From: CAYJAZ01 sp964371865 | GTDB taxonomy: Bacteria > Desulfobacterota > Desulfovibrionia > Desulfovibrionales > Desulfovibrionaceae | Direction of reading: 5' to 3' | NCBI GenBank assembly: GCA_964371865.1 | Contig: CAYJOR010000003.1 | Location: 1-64,000 of the forward strand | Length of the DNA: 64,000 bases | Part shown: positions 42,347 through 51,238 of the stretch, one piece after another | Position numbering within the stretch: the stretch's first letter is position 1 | How the letters are laid out: the number at the start of each line of letters is the position of its first letter | Notes under the pieces: model-generated | Told to the model about the DNA's origin: nothing | Seen by the model: only the letters and a program-made list of their open reading frames with translations | Databases searched by the model: none | Position numbers and translations under genes: made by a program

Positions 42347-43444
42347 ATGGCATTAAGTATCGGAATCGTGGGTCTGCCAAACGTTGGTAAATCGACACTT
42401 TTTAATGCGTTGACTAAAGCACAAAACGCACAGGCAGCAAACTATCCTTTCTGTACAATCGAGCCAAATAAGGCAACAGTGCCCGTGCCGGATAAACGCT
42501 TAGATGAACTCGTAAAAATTATCACACCACAAAAAATAATCAACGCTACAGTTGACTTTATTGATATTGCAGGCCTTGTACGCGGTGCAAGTAAAGGTGA
42601 AGGTTTAGGAAACCAATTCCTTGCAAACATCCGTGAAACATCAACAATATTAGAAGTTGTTCGCTGTTTTGATGATGAAAATATTGTGCACGTTGATGGT
42701 AAGGTTGACCCTGTTCGCGATGTTGAAACAATCGAAACAGAACTTATTCTTGCTGATATTCAAACTGCAACAAAAAGACAAGAAAAACTTCAACGTTTAC
42801 GCACTGATAAAGAAGCTCAAAAGTCAGCTGAAATCTGTGGTAAACTTATAGATCTCTTGAATGAAGGAAAACTTGCAGGACAGTTTGATTTGCCGGATAA
42901 TGACTATTTTATGACTCAATGGCATGAAATGGCTCTTCTTACTGCAAAACCTTTCATTTATTGTGCAAACGTTGATGAAGAAGGTCTTTCAGAAGACAGT
43001 GAATACTATAAAGCTTTAGAAGGATTAGCAAAAGAAAGAAATGCTGAAATCGTAAAAATCTGTGCTAGAGTTGAAGAAGAACTTCAAACTTTAGATGAAG
43101 AAGATCAAGCAGAAATGTTGGCATCTTACGGTATTAGCGATAGTGGACTTCTTGCAGTTATTCACACAGGCTATAAAACTCTTGGGCTAGCATCGTATTT
43201 CACAGCAGGTGAAAAAGAAGTAAGAGCATGGACATTTGAGCAAGGTCAAAAAGCTCCACAATGTGCCGGTATCATTCATACTGACTTTGAACGTGGCTTT
43301 ATTCGTGCTGAAGTTATTGCCTTTGATGACTATATGAAGCATGGTTCAGAATCAGCTTGTAGAGCAACCGGAACTTTAAGAACTGAAGGAAAAGATTATG
43401 TCGTTAAAGATGGCGATGTAATGCACTTCCTCTTTAATGTTTAA
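42347..43444 (+). CDS. ychF: Ribosome-binding ATPase YchF
   Basis: A 365-residue OLA1-type P-loop NTPase that uses ATP and acts in translation or stress. G1 is GLPNVGKST, switch and G3 are DIAGLVRGASKGEGLGN, the variant G4 is NVDEEG, and the C-terminal TGS domain is GFIRAEVIAFDDYM. GAGGTGAAA lies before the ATG. Length is typical. Gene-end motif copy at 43451 separates it from tamA. Confidence 0.97.
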   Translation: MALSIGIVGLPNVGKSTLFNALTKAQNAQAANYPFCTIEPNKATVPVPDKRLDELVKIITPQKIINATVDFIDIAGLVRGASKGEGLGNQFLANIRETSTILEVVRCFDDENIVHVDGKVDPVRDVETIETELILADIQTATKRQEKLQRLRTDKEAQKSAEICGKLIDLLNEGKLAGQFDLPDNDYFMTQWHEMALLTAKPFIYCANVDEEGLSEDSEYYKALEGLAKERNAEIVKICARVEEELQTLDEEDQAEMLASYGISDSGLLAVIHTGYKTLGLASYFTAGEKEVRAWTFEQGQKAPQCAGIIHTDFERGFIRAEVIAFDDYMKHGSESACRATGTLRTEGKDYVVKDGDVMHFLFNV

Positions 43445-43450
43445 AAATTA

Positions 43451-43470
43451 TTAGGGCATATCTTTAGATT
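43451..43470 (+). repeat. Dispersed motif copy between ychF and tamA
   Basis: TTAGGGCATATCTTTAGATT. It ends five bases before the tamA start and so replaces the usual ribosome binding region. Confidence 0.4.
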
Positions 43471-43474
43471 TATT

Positions 43475-45457
43475 ATGAAAAATATACCTTATATTTGTTT
43501 GGTGCTTATTTTTACATTACTTCTGAATGGGTGTGCCTTTTTTAATTTTAAGTCCTCTGTTGCTGAAGAAAAAAATACTACCTCCCTAATCGCCCCTGAA
43601 GGTGAAACGCAAAAAGATTTAGAAATTGATACTTCCTCCTTTAAACTTCCAAATATACCAGAAGGAATTCAAGGAGAAGACTTCAAGCCTTTATTCGCGA
43701 TTGATCTTCTTCCTTATGTAGTGCTTTTTGAATGTGAAGAAAATGAGGAAATAGTAAAGATTTTACAAGAAAAAAGTGTTCTGCTTGCACTTCAAACGAA
43801 GATTCCTTCTGATGTTTTTTCATTAGAAAATAGAGTGTTGGAGGATGAGGCAGAAGCAAAAAAAATAATGTATTCGTTTGGCAACTATGCACCTACAATA
43901 AAAAGTACTGTTAATTATGATACTTTTCCTATTATCATTAGAATTAAAGTTGAACCGAATGAACCTTACTCAATAAATAAAGCATCCATTTATTACCCTG
44001 AACTTTTTGTTAATTCTACATTTGAGAATGAAGCTTTTCTTCCTAAAGATGCTCCTATAACTCTCTTTGACTTTGGTCTAACTCAAGGCGCAATTGCAAA
44101 AGCTGATGATATTCAAAGTGCTGTAGATTCAATAGTTCCTTGGTTTCGAGATAGAGGGTATCCACAAGCAGTAGTTGAAAATGCAAAATACTTTGCTGTT
44201 GAAAGTGAAAAGGAGCTACAAGCAGAAGTATATGTAAATCCTAAAGATTATACACGTTTTGGAAATATTTCTATTAAAGGAAGTGAAAACCTTACCCTTG
44301 ACTATGTTGATAAAATTAAATCTTGGGAGTACGGTGAGGCTTGGAATGTTTCAAAAGTTGATGAATTAAAAGAAGAAATTTTAAATATTGGAGCTTTTTC
44401 TTTCGTCAATCTCACAGCAAGTGATGGAGAACAAGAAGGCAATATCCAAGACTTAACCTTGACCTTGACTGATGGACCGCCTCGTACTTGGGGTGGAGGT
44501 ATAAACTATGATACTACACGTGGTTTTGGTTTTGATCTTTTTTGGGAACATAGAAATTTATTTGGAGAAGCTGAACAACTTAAGTTTTCAGGCGAATACT
44601 GGTTAGATTATCAAGAAGTTACGGCAAGCTTCACAAAACCGGACTTGTTTACTAAACATCAAGATTTCAATACAGTTTTTACGTTCAAAAGTGAAATTAC
44701 AGATGCTTACGATACAACAGCCGGAAGATTAGATGTTGGTTTTGAGCAACCATATAAACTATGGAATTTCAAAGATTTTAGAATTTCTTATTATCTTCAA
44801 GGCGAAGTAGGAATAGAGGAAGATTCAAGCGATCGAGGTAAACAAGAATATTATTATTTTGGTATGCCTTTGCAAATTAATCAAATAAATACAGATGATT
44901 TTTTTGATCCTTCAAGTGGATATACTCTTTCATTAAAAGTAGCACCTTACATAGGGAGTTATTATGAAGATTTCACTTTATTGCGTGCAGAATTAAGTTT
45001 TGCTAAGTACTTTGAATTGATGAAAAATAAAAAATTAATCTTAGCAACACGTATTAAATTAGGTACTTCATATCCAGAAACTTCTGAAAATGTTCCAAGT
45101 TCATTACGCTTTTATTCCGGAGGCGGTAATTCCGTGCGAGGTTATGGCTATCAAAAAATAGGCCCGAAAGATATTCATGGTGATCCAATTGGTGGAGCAT
45201 CACTTTTTGAAGCATCGTTAGAATTACGTTATAAAATTACTCAAGATATTGCAATTGTACCATTTTTTGATATGGGTAATGTGTACGCTGAATCTTATCC
45301 AACAACTCCACTTGATTTAGAGTTTGGTACAGGAATTGGTCTTAGGTATTTTACTCCAATAGGTCCGGTTCGTTTTGATGTTGCTTTTCCATTTGAAGAT
45401 AAAAAAGTTGATTTTGGTGGATTTCAAATGTATATTAGTATAGGGCAGAGTTTCTAA
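43475..45457 (+). CDS. tamA: TamA-like Omp85-family outer-membrane assembly protein
   Basis: A 660-residue outer-membrane protein. The N terminus is a lipoprotein-type signal (hydrophobic run then LLNGC, Cys20), unusual because TamA and BamA normally have plain signal peptides. About three POTRA-type domains follow (~140-340), then a 16-strand barrel region (~350-660) with the Omp85 loop-6 motif VRGYGYQ near residue 553 and a final aromatic (FQMYISIGQSF). With TamB it is thought to help insert proteins or move lipids to the outer membrane. No strong ribosome site is seen because of the motif copy upstream. Confidence 0.88.
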   Translation: MKNIPYICLVLIFTLLLNGCAFFNFKSSVAEEKNTTSLIAPEGETQKDLEIDTSSFKLPNIPEGIQGEDFKPLFAIDLLPYVVLFECEENEEIVKILQEKSVLLALQTKIPSDVFSLENRVLEDEAEAKKIMYSFGNYAPTIKSTVNYDTFPIIIRIKVEPNEPYSINKASIYYPELFVNSTFENEAFLPKDAPITLFDFGLTQGAIAKADDIQSAVDSIVPWFRDRGYPQAVVENAKYFAVESEKELQAEVYVNPKDYTRFGNISIKGSENLTLDYVDKIKSWEYGEAWNVSKVDELKEEILNIGAFSFVNLTASDGEQEGNIQDLTLTLTDGPPRTWGGGINYDTTRGFGFDLFWEHRNLFGEAEQLKFSGEYWLDYQEVTASFTKPDLFTKHQDFNTVFTFKSEITDAYDTTAGRLDVGFEQPYKLWNFKDFRISYYLQGEVGIEEDSSDRGKQEYYYFGMPLQINQINTDDFFDPSSGYTLSLKVAPYIGSYYEDFTLLRAELSFAKYFELMKNKKLILATRIKLGTSYPETSENVPSSLRFYSGGGNSVRGYGYQKIGPKDIHGDPIGGASLFEASLELRYKITQDIAIVPFFDMGNVYAESYPTTPLDLEFGTGIGLRYFTPIGPVRFDVAFPFEDKKVDFGGFQMYISIGQSF

Positions 45458-45475
45458 TTTTTATAAAGGTAGACG

Positions 45476-48400
45476 ATGAATTTTTTTTCTAAAATATATA
45501 ATACTCAAGTTTTTTTCTTCAAAAAGATATTTTCATTTTTACCTGTTAAAGTAAGAACTTTCTTTACATATTTGTTTGCTTTTTTGTTTTTATGTATTGA
45601 ATTCCTTACAGTATTTCTAGTTATTTTTATTGTTAGCTTCACGCTTTTTCTAAATACTGAATACGGAACTTTACTTCTAACAAAAACAACTCAAACCGCT
45701 CTAACATCAGTAAATAAAATGATGACTTCAGGGCTTCAACTTGAAGTTGAAGAATTTTCTCTTGTTGATGGAATTAAAGTAAAAAATTTCGAGCTGAAAG
45801 ATGATAAAGGTATTTGGCTTGAAGTAGGAAGTGCATACATAGATTTTGCTCCATCTCAACTAATTCAATTGTTTAGCAAAACTACAATTAAAGATATTGT
45901 TATTGATGATGTAAACTTTTACCGCCTTCCCGAACTCAGAGAAAGTGAAGAAGTTCAAGAATCTTCAGTTTTTGAAATTCCAAATGTAGTTCTACCTCTT
46001 CCACTTGGAGAAATAATTGTAGAAAATATTGAAATCAATAGAGCTTTTATTTCTGAGAAAATTATGGCTCTCGATGGTTTTGGCTTAGATTTACATGCAG
46101 ATATAAAAGCAAATGCTTCACTTGAACGCGATAAAGCAACATTAAATATAGACATACAAGAAAAAGAAACTACAGTAACAGGTATTGTAGAGTACACTCC
46201 CGGTCAGATTTATGCTGATTTAAATGCAGTGGATTCAATATGGGGGAAAACATTTTCTCTTATAAATTCCGTAGAGTTAGAATTAAAAACTTATGTTCGC
46301 GCGAAAGAATTTCCGCTTAGTAAAGATGCTCCTTTAATTGTAGATGTTGATGCGAGTGCAAATATTAAAGATTGCGCGTGGCTGTATGCAGAGTTGAATC
46401 CTAAAATTCAAACTTCCTTTTCTTTTGATAGCGAGAATATAGTTCTAAAAAATACAAAATTAGAAGATAGTAAAATTTCAATATCTATTCCAAATTTTGG
46501 ATTAAATGTTAAAGATTTCAAATATGAACCGCTTAAAGCTGACTTTAGTGTTGCTGATATCGGATTGTTTTATCCTATGCTCAAAGGTAGTGCAAAAGGA
46601 GATTTAAATTTCTCTGGTGAAGTTTTTAATATGCTTGCAGATACTCATATCTCTTTGACAAATTTTGATGTAATGAGTGGTGAGAGTAGCTTTGTAAATT
46701 CTCCGGCTATTAATACAAATGCTAAGCTTGAAATAATTTTAGAAGATGGAAAATTTGATTTGTTAGGTATGCTGAATCTCTCAAGTGAGGCTCTTAAGCT
46801 GTATAAAAGAGAAGGAGCAACACCTGCTGACTTTTCAACTGAATTTGCATTTGATTTATCTACATTTGCTCTTAAGAATTTTAGTTTAGAAGTTCCTGAA
46901 ATCACGCTAGAAAGTAGTGAATTTGCACTTATCCTTCCAGAAGATAAGGCTTCAATGCCAAAGTTAGATGGAGCAATTGATTTCTATCTTGCGAGTATGG
47001 ATGTATTAGGTAAAGATGTTTTTAAATCCGGCGATTTGCGTGGTGATATAATTTTCTCTAAAGAAAATAATCAAGAAATTCTTTTTAATACGGATATTTT
47101 TGAGTTAAACGTTGCTGATTTCATGGTTAATACCGTTCATGCAGCAGGGAAAATATCTAATTTAAATAGAATATTAGAATCGAACTTACCACATATTGAG
47201 GGAGATTTTTACACTTCAGCATTAACTACAAAAGGTCCCCTCGCGCCAAATATACCACAAACTTTATTTGAAAGTTCTGTGATTAATTTTGCTGTCAATA
47301 ATAATTCTCTTATGATTTCTGCTGAAACTTATGGTGAAATTGCTCTTGCGTCCGTTGCTGCAATAGAGCCATTTTCTCTCAGAGCTAGTTTGGAACAGTT
47401 CTCTATTGATTTAGGATTTTCAAAACAAAAATTAGAATTATTACAGCCGACAACACTATCTTTTTCTAATGGATTACAAGTAGATTCTCTAAAGCTTGAA
47501 TTGCAAGGTGAAAAAGAAAAGGCTGAGGTCTTTTTCTCAACAAAACATACTGAAATGTCAACTGATGTTGTAGCAAATATTAATTTTCCGCTCGCACTGC
47601 TGTCTCCTTATACTGAAAGTAGGATTCCGCAAGCTCTTGCAGAGCTTGAACTTGCAGTGAGTGGTAGCAACTCAAACCCTAAAGGTAACTTCGGACTTAC
47701 TCTAACAGGTATAAATATTACAAGAAATGAAGAATTAGGAATATTTGTAAGTGGTGCGGTTGAAAATAAAAATCTTGCTTGGTCAGCATTTTTAGGAAAT
47801 GATGAACAGGTTGAAATTGAAATTAATGGCAATCTTCCACTTGTTTATAGTCCGTACTTTTTTGTTGATTTTAATAAGCCATTTAATGCAAAACTTGATT
47901 GGGTTGGCAATATCTCAACTTTATGGCAATTTGTACCTTTAGCCGGTAGAAGCCTCAAAGGAAATGGCAAAATTGAAGTAGAGGCAAGCGGAACTTTAAA
48001 AGAACCAATAGTTAATGGACATGCTTATATTTCAAAAGCAATTTTTGAAGATGATATCCTAGGCATACTTATTTCTGATATTGATCTTGAAGCTAATCTT
48101 GGACTTGAAGAATCTACTCTTAACCTTTATGCGCGCGACGGTACAAATCGAAGTAAATCTAGTCAGAATAAAAATGCGCTTTTTGCAAATGGTAGAATTT
48201 ATTTAGAAAATGATACCTATATGGTAGATTTTAAATCTGCGATTAATAGTTTTGAACCATTAGTGCGTGAAGATGTTGATGTAAATCTTAGTGGTACTTT
48301 AAATGCTCATGGGGCTTTATTGACGCCACAAATAATTGGAAACATTCAAGTAAATAATGGTTTTTATAAAATTTCAACAGGCGGTGGCACAAGCGTTACT

Positions 48401-49204
48401 AACCTTGAAAATGTTGAATTTGTTAAGAGTATGAATGAAATAGTTGTAGAAAGCGAAGTTGCACAAACTGCGTTTAATCCTTTTCTTATCGTATCAGTAA
48501 ATATTCCGGACTCTTTTAATGTTTCTGGCATGGGATTAAAGAGTAACTGGGGTGGCTCGATGACATTATTCGGTTCGATTTATACTCCATTACTAGTTGG
48601 TAGTTTACAGCCTAAAAACGGAACTTTTGACTTTCTAAGTAATCAATTTGAATTTGGTAGGTCAATAATTACATTTACTGGTAATATGGCTCTTCCAATC
48701 TATGATATTAGTGTTGAAAATTCAAATGAGGCTATTGAGAGCATCATAAGAGTGACTGGGGTTGGTTCAAACGTTTCACTCGATTTATCAAGCGTACCAC
48801 CTTATCCGACTGATGAAATTATAGCTCGTATGCTCTTTGGTAAACCACTAGCGGAATTGAGCGAATTTCAAGCTATTCAAGTGGGAACAACAGCGGCAAC
48901 GCTTTTATCTCCGGGATTAAATAAACTTGATCTTCTAAGCGCAACGAAAGATGTATTAGGGCTTGAAGTTCTAAGATTAAACAGTAACAGCAGCTCAAAA
49001 AAAGGCGATGATGAACAGCTTTTAGAAAATGCAACAATAGAAGCTGGTGGATACTTGACGGACTCTATCTATTTTGGAGTAGAGCGTGGACTTGAAGACA
49101 CTGCAGTGAAAGTAGAAGTTGAACTTTATCCAAATGTTACAGTAGAAGGTAGAGTAGGAACTGACTCATCACAAGCAGGAATAAAGTGGTCAAAAGATTA
49201 CTAG
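45476..49204 (+). CDS. tamB: TamB-like inter-membrane transport protein
   Basis: A 1242-residue AsmA-like protein. One N-terminal transmembrane helix (~30-58) anchors it in the inner membrane. The very long beta-rich region that follows is typical of the groove-shaped proteins that bridge the periplasm. The C-terminal DUF490/TamB domain ends the protein, with DEIIARMLFGKPLAELSEFQAIQVG and GVERGLEDTAVKVEVEL. It starts 18 bases after tamA, and TamA/TamB pairs form one machine. The stop codon overlaps a near-consensus copy of the dispersed motif. Confidence 0.93.
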   Translation: MNFFSKIYNTQVFFFKKIFSFLPVKVRTFFTYLFAFLFLCIEFLTVFLVIFIVSFTLFLNTEYGTLLLTKTTQTALTSVNKMMTSGLQLEVEEFSLVDGIKVKNFELKDDKGIWLEVGSAYIDFAPSQLIQLFSKTTIKDIVIDDVNFYRLPELRESEEVQESSVFEIPNVVLPLPLGEIIVENIEINRAFISEKIMALDGFGLDLHADIKANASLERDKATLNIDIQEKETTVTGIVEYTPGQIYADLNAVDSIWGKTFSLINSVELELKTYVRAKEFPLSKDAPLIVDVDASANIKDCAWLYAELNPKIQTSFSFDSENIVLKNTKLEDSKISISIPNFGLNVKDFKYEPLKADFSVADIGLFYPMLKGSAKGDLNFSGEVFNMLADTHISLTNFDVMSGESSFVNSPAINTNAKLEIILEDGKFDLLGMLNLSSEALKLYKREGATPADFSTEFAFDLSTFALKNFSLEVPEITLESSEFALILPEDKASMPKLDGAIDFYLASMDVLGKDVFKSGDLRGDIIFSKENNQEILFNTDIFELNVADFMVNTVHAAGKISNLNRILESNLPHIEGDFYTSALTTKGPLAPNIPQTLFESSVINFAVNNNSLMISAETYGEIALASVAAIEPFSLRASLEQFSIDLGFSKQKLELLQPTTLSFSNGLQVDSLKLELQGEKEKAEVFFSTKHTEMSTDVVANINFPLALLSPYTESRIPQALAELELAVSGSNSNPKGNFGLTLTGINITRNEELGIFVSGAVENKNLAWSAFLGNDEQVEIEINGNLPLVYSPYFFVDFNKPFNAKLDWVGNISTLWQFVPLAGRSLKGNGKIEVEASGTLKEPIVNGHAYISKAIFEDDILGILISDIDLEANLGLEESTLNLYARDGTNRSKSSQNKNALFANGRIYLENDTYMVDFKSAINSFEPLVREDVDVNLSGTLNAHGALLTPQIIGNIQVNNGFYKISTGGGTSVTNLENVEFVKSMNEIVVESEVAQTAFNPFLIVSVNIPDSFNVSGMGLKSNWGGSMTLFGSIYTPLLVGSLQPKNGTFDFLSNQFEFGRSIITFTGNMALPIYDISVENSNEAIESIIRVTGVGSNVSLDLSSVPPYPTDEIIARMLFGKPLAELSEFQAIQVGTTAATLLSPGLNKLDLLSATKDVLGLEVLRLNSNSSSKKGDDEQLLENATIEAGGYLTDSIYFGVERGLEDTAVKVEVELYPNVTVEGRVGTDSSQAGIKWSKDY

Positions 49205-49222
49205 GATATGTTTCTAAATTAG
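49201..49222 (+). repeat. Dispersed CTAG-motif copy on the tamB stop (near-consensus)
   Basis: Twenty-two bases starting CTAGGATATG and ending CTAAATTAG. The TAG at 49202-49204 is the tamB stop codon. This is the cleanest single copy. Confidence 0.6.
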
Positions 49223-49241
49223 TTCTTTAAATAGCAATAAA

Positions 49242-49285
49242 AAATCTTCCTTTAAGTTTGAAAAATCATGCTTAAAGGAAGATTT
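49242..49285. terminator. Terminator between tamB and the rhodanese gene
   Basis: AAATCTTCCTTTAAG (49242-49256) pairs with CTTAAAGGAAGATTT (49271-49285), 15 bp perfect. The T-run is best on the minus-strand exit. Confidence 0.85.
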
Positions 49286-49403
49286 ATCTTTTGAATGTTT
49301 AGTTTCTTTTCTGACGGGGAAGGAGTTGGGAAAGAAACAAGGTGTCCAAAGGAATTTTTCCTGCGAAGATTATCTCCTTTGGTTGGGTATAATGAATTAA
49401 TCT

Positions 49404-50432
49404 CTAGATAGGATCGTTATAATCTTTCCAGTTGCTAATGTGAGCTTTTACAGTTTCTTTAAGTTTTGGATCAACATCTTTACCTGCATCTGAAGCTGCA
49501 TATGAAAATTCAATCCAAGAACCATCGTAGTTATAAACTTCTTCAAGTCCTAGAACTTCTTTAAGAACTGCTTGTGTGTGAGCTGAACGAACTCCTGATT
49601 GACAGAAAGTAATAACTTTTCTACCGTTAATATCTTTGTAGATTTCTTCAAGTTCTGCTTTAGATTTTAAGGTATGATCTTTATTAAGAGCTTGTTTCCA
49701 TTCAATATCAAGTGAACCTTTTAGGCCACCTGTACCATAAGCACCAGCCGATGAACCTGTTTTTTCACCTTTTTGTTCACCAACTGAGCGGGTGTCGATG
49801 ACAACCCATTCTTCTGGATTATCAAGAGCAGCTATTACTTGTTCGATAGTTACATTTGAAGTTTCAGGAGTGTAGGTTGCTGCTTTGTAGTCTGTTTTTT
49901 TATCAGCATCTACAAGGTCTTCTGAGTCTCCATCGCTATAACCGGCAGCTTGCCAAGCGTTCACACCACCATCGAGGAGTTTAACATTTTCTTGACCAAG
50001 AAGTTTGATTTGCCAGTAAACGCGAGCCGCATCGTGCATAGCATCTGCGCTATAAACAACTATTGTTGATTCAGGTTTTGCGCCGGCTTTACCAAGAAGT
50101 TTTTCCATTTCTTCTTTAGATATTCTTACGCCATCCACATTTTCAGAAACAACTTCTTTAGATTTTTTTCCGCTGTAATCTGGACGCCATACTGTGTATG
50201 AACCTTCAATTGGATAGCCAGCATTGTTAAATGGAATATATCTTTTTTTGTTGTGCAGAACACCTATGAGAATAAGGTTAGGGTCTTTTGAATCAATCAT
50301 TGATTTTAGTTCTTGAACTGAGATAAAATCACCCATTTTTCCGTGGTGATCAGCAAAAGCAGGAGTTTCTCCCATAAATGCGTATGAGGCGAGCGCAATT
50401 AATGCACTTATTGAAATTAAAACCTTTTTCAT
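49404..50432 (-). CDS. Exported double-domain rhodanese (sulfurtransferase)
   Basis: A 342-residue protein with a clear Sec signal peptide (cleavage after ETPAFA). It has two rhodanese folds. The N-terminal domain lacks the active Cys (VVYSADAMHDA at the loop). The C-terminal domain has it: TFCQSGVRSAHT, the CxxGxR loop of thiosulfate/3-mercaptopyruvate sulfurtransferases. It should handle persulfide or thiosulfate sulfur in the periplasm. AGGAGATTTT precedes the ATG. It is last in a three-gene unit behind the HdrB-like and GltD-like genes. Confidence 0.9.
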   Translation of the reverse strand: MKKVLISISALIALASYAFMGETPAFADHHGKMGDFISVQELKSMIDSKDPNLILIGVLHNKKRYIPFNNAGYPIEGSYTVWRPDYSGKKSKEVVSENVDGVRISKEEMEKLLGKAGAKPESTIVVYSADAMHDAARVYWQIKLLGQENVKLLDGGVNAWQAAGYSDGDSEDLVDADKKTDYKAATYTPETSNVTIEQVIAALDNPEEWVVIDTRSVGEQKGEKTGSSAGAYGTGGLKGSLDIEWKQALNKDHTLKSKAELEEIYKDINGRKVITFCQSGVRSAHTQAVLKEVLGLEEVYNYDGSWIEFSYAASDAGKDVDPKLKETVKAHISNWKDYNDPI

Positions 50433-50462
50433 AAAATCTCCTAAGATATAATTTTTTGACGA

Positions 50463-51224
50463 TTAAGAGAGTTGTTGAATTCGTCTTTTCGTCTTGAATC
50501 TATTAGCCCATGCGGCAACAGGTTTAGAAAGAGTATCTTCTGGAGGTGTTGCACCTTTATGAACAACATCGCCAAAAATTAAATCTAAAATATGCCACGC
50601 TTTTGCGCCACCCATAAGCATAGACTGCCTACACGCCGCACAATAGGTTACAACCTCTTCAGTTGCAAAATCGCCAACACGTCTTTGCATAACACGTTTT
50701 GCAAGTTCTGGGTTTGCAGGAACAATCATACCACCAAAGCCACAACATCTTGTAGTTTCACGAGTTTTTTCCGGTTCAACAGTTTTGTAGCCAAGTTCGT
50801 TCATAATCCATCTAATTCCTTCGTGGATTTGACTATACGGACGAATTGAACAAGAATCGTGAATGCTGAAAACAACATCAGAATTTTTTGCTTTGCCTAC
50901 TAATTCTTTTGGAAGACCAATTTCAGGAAATAAAGCCCATAATGATGTAACTTTTAAGTTTTTATCTGCTTCAATTACTTTATAGCAACTTTGGCAGCCT
51001 ACAATAACTTCATCAGAGTTACAAGCTTTTAAATCTTCTTGAAGACCGTGAAAACGTTCATAAAAAGCATCTTCTTGACCAAGAGCTTTTGTTGGTTTAC
51101 CACAGCATTTTTGTATTACTGATAAGTCAGGATATATGTTTTTCAGATGATTTATTGTACTAAGAACAAGGTCAGGATTATACGAGGATAATGCGCAACC
51201 GGATATAAATGTTTTTCTTCCCAT
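50463..51224 (-). CDS. HdrB/GlpC-like CCG-domain iron-sulfur protein
   Basis: A 253-residue protein with two CCG (cysteine-rich) domains: first CALSSYNPD...KCCGKPTK...CQSC (~10-85), second DSCSIRPY...RCCGFGGMI...CAAC (~125-200). Such domains bind the non-cubane 4Fe-4S cluster of heterodisulfide reductase HdrB and split disulfides. There is no membrane segment. GGGGGATAA lies before the ATG, 14 bases after the flavoprotein gene, so they are probably subunits of one complex. Substrate unknown. Confidence 0.82.
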   Translation of the reverse strand: MGRKTFISGCALSSYNPDLVLSTINHLKNIYPDLSVIQKCCGKPTKALGQEDAFYERFHGLQEDLKACNSDEVIVGCQSCYKVIEADKNLKVTSLWALFPEIGLPKELVGKAKNSDVVFSIHDSCSIRPYSQIHEGIRWIMNELGYKTVEPEKTRETTRCCGFGGMIVPANPELAKRVMQRRVGDFATEEVVTYCAACRQSMLMGGAKAWHILDLIFGDVVHKGATPPEDTLSKPVAAWANRFKTKRRIQQLS

Positions 51225-51238
51225 AGTATTATCCCCCC

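Noticed and set aside
49346..49382. CCAAAGGA/TCCTTTGG inverted repeat after the rhodanese gene
   Set aside because: 8-bp arms with a 21-base loop and no T-run; the 49242-49285 hairpin is the better terminator.
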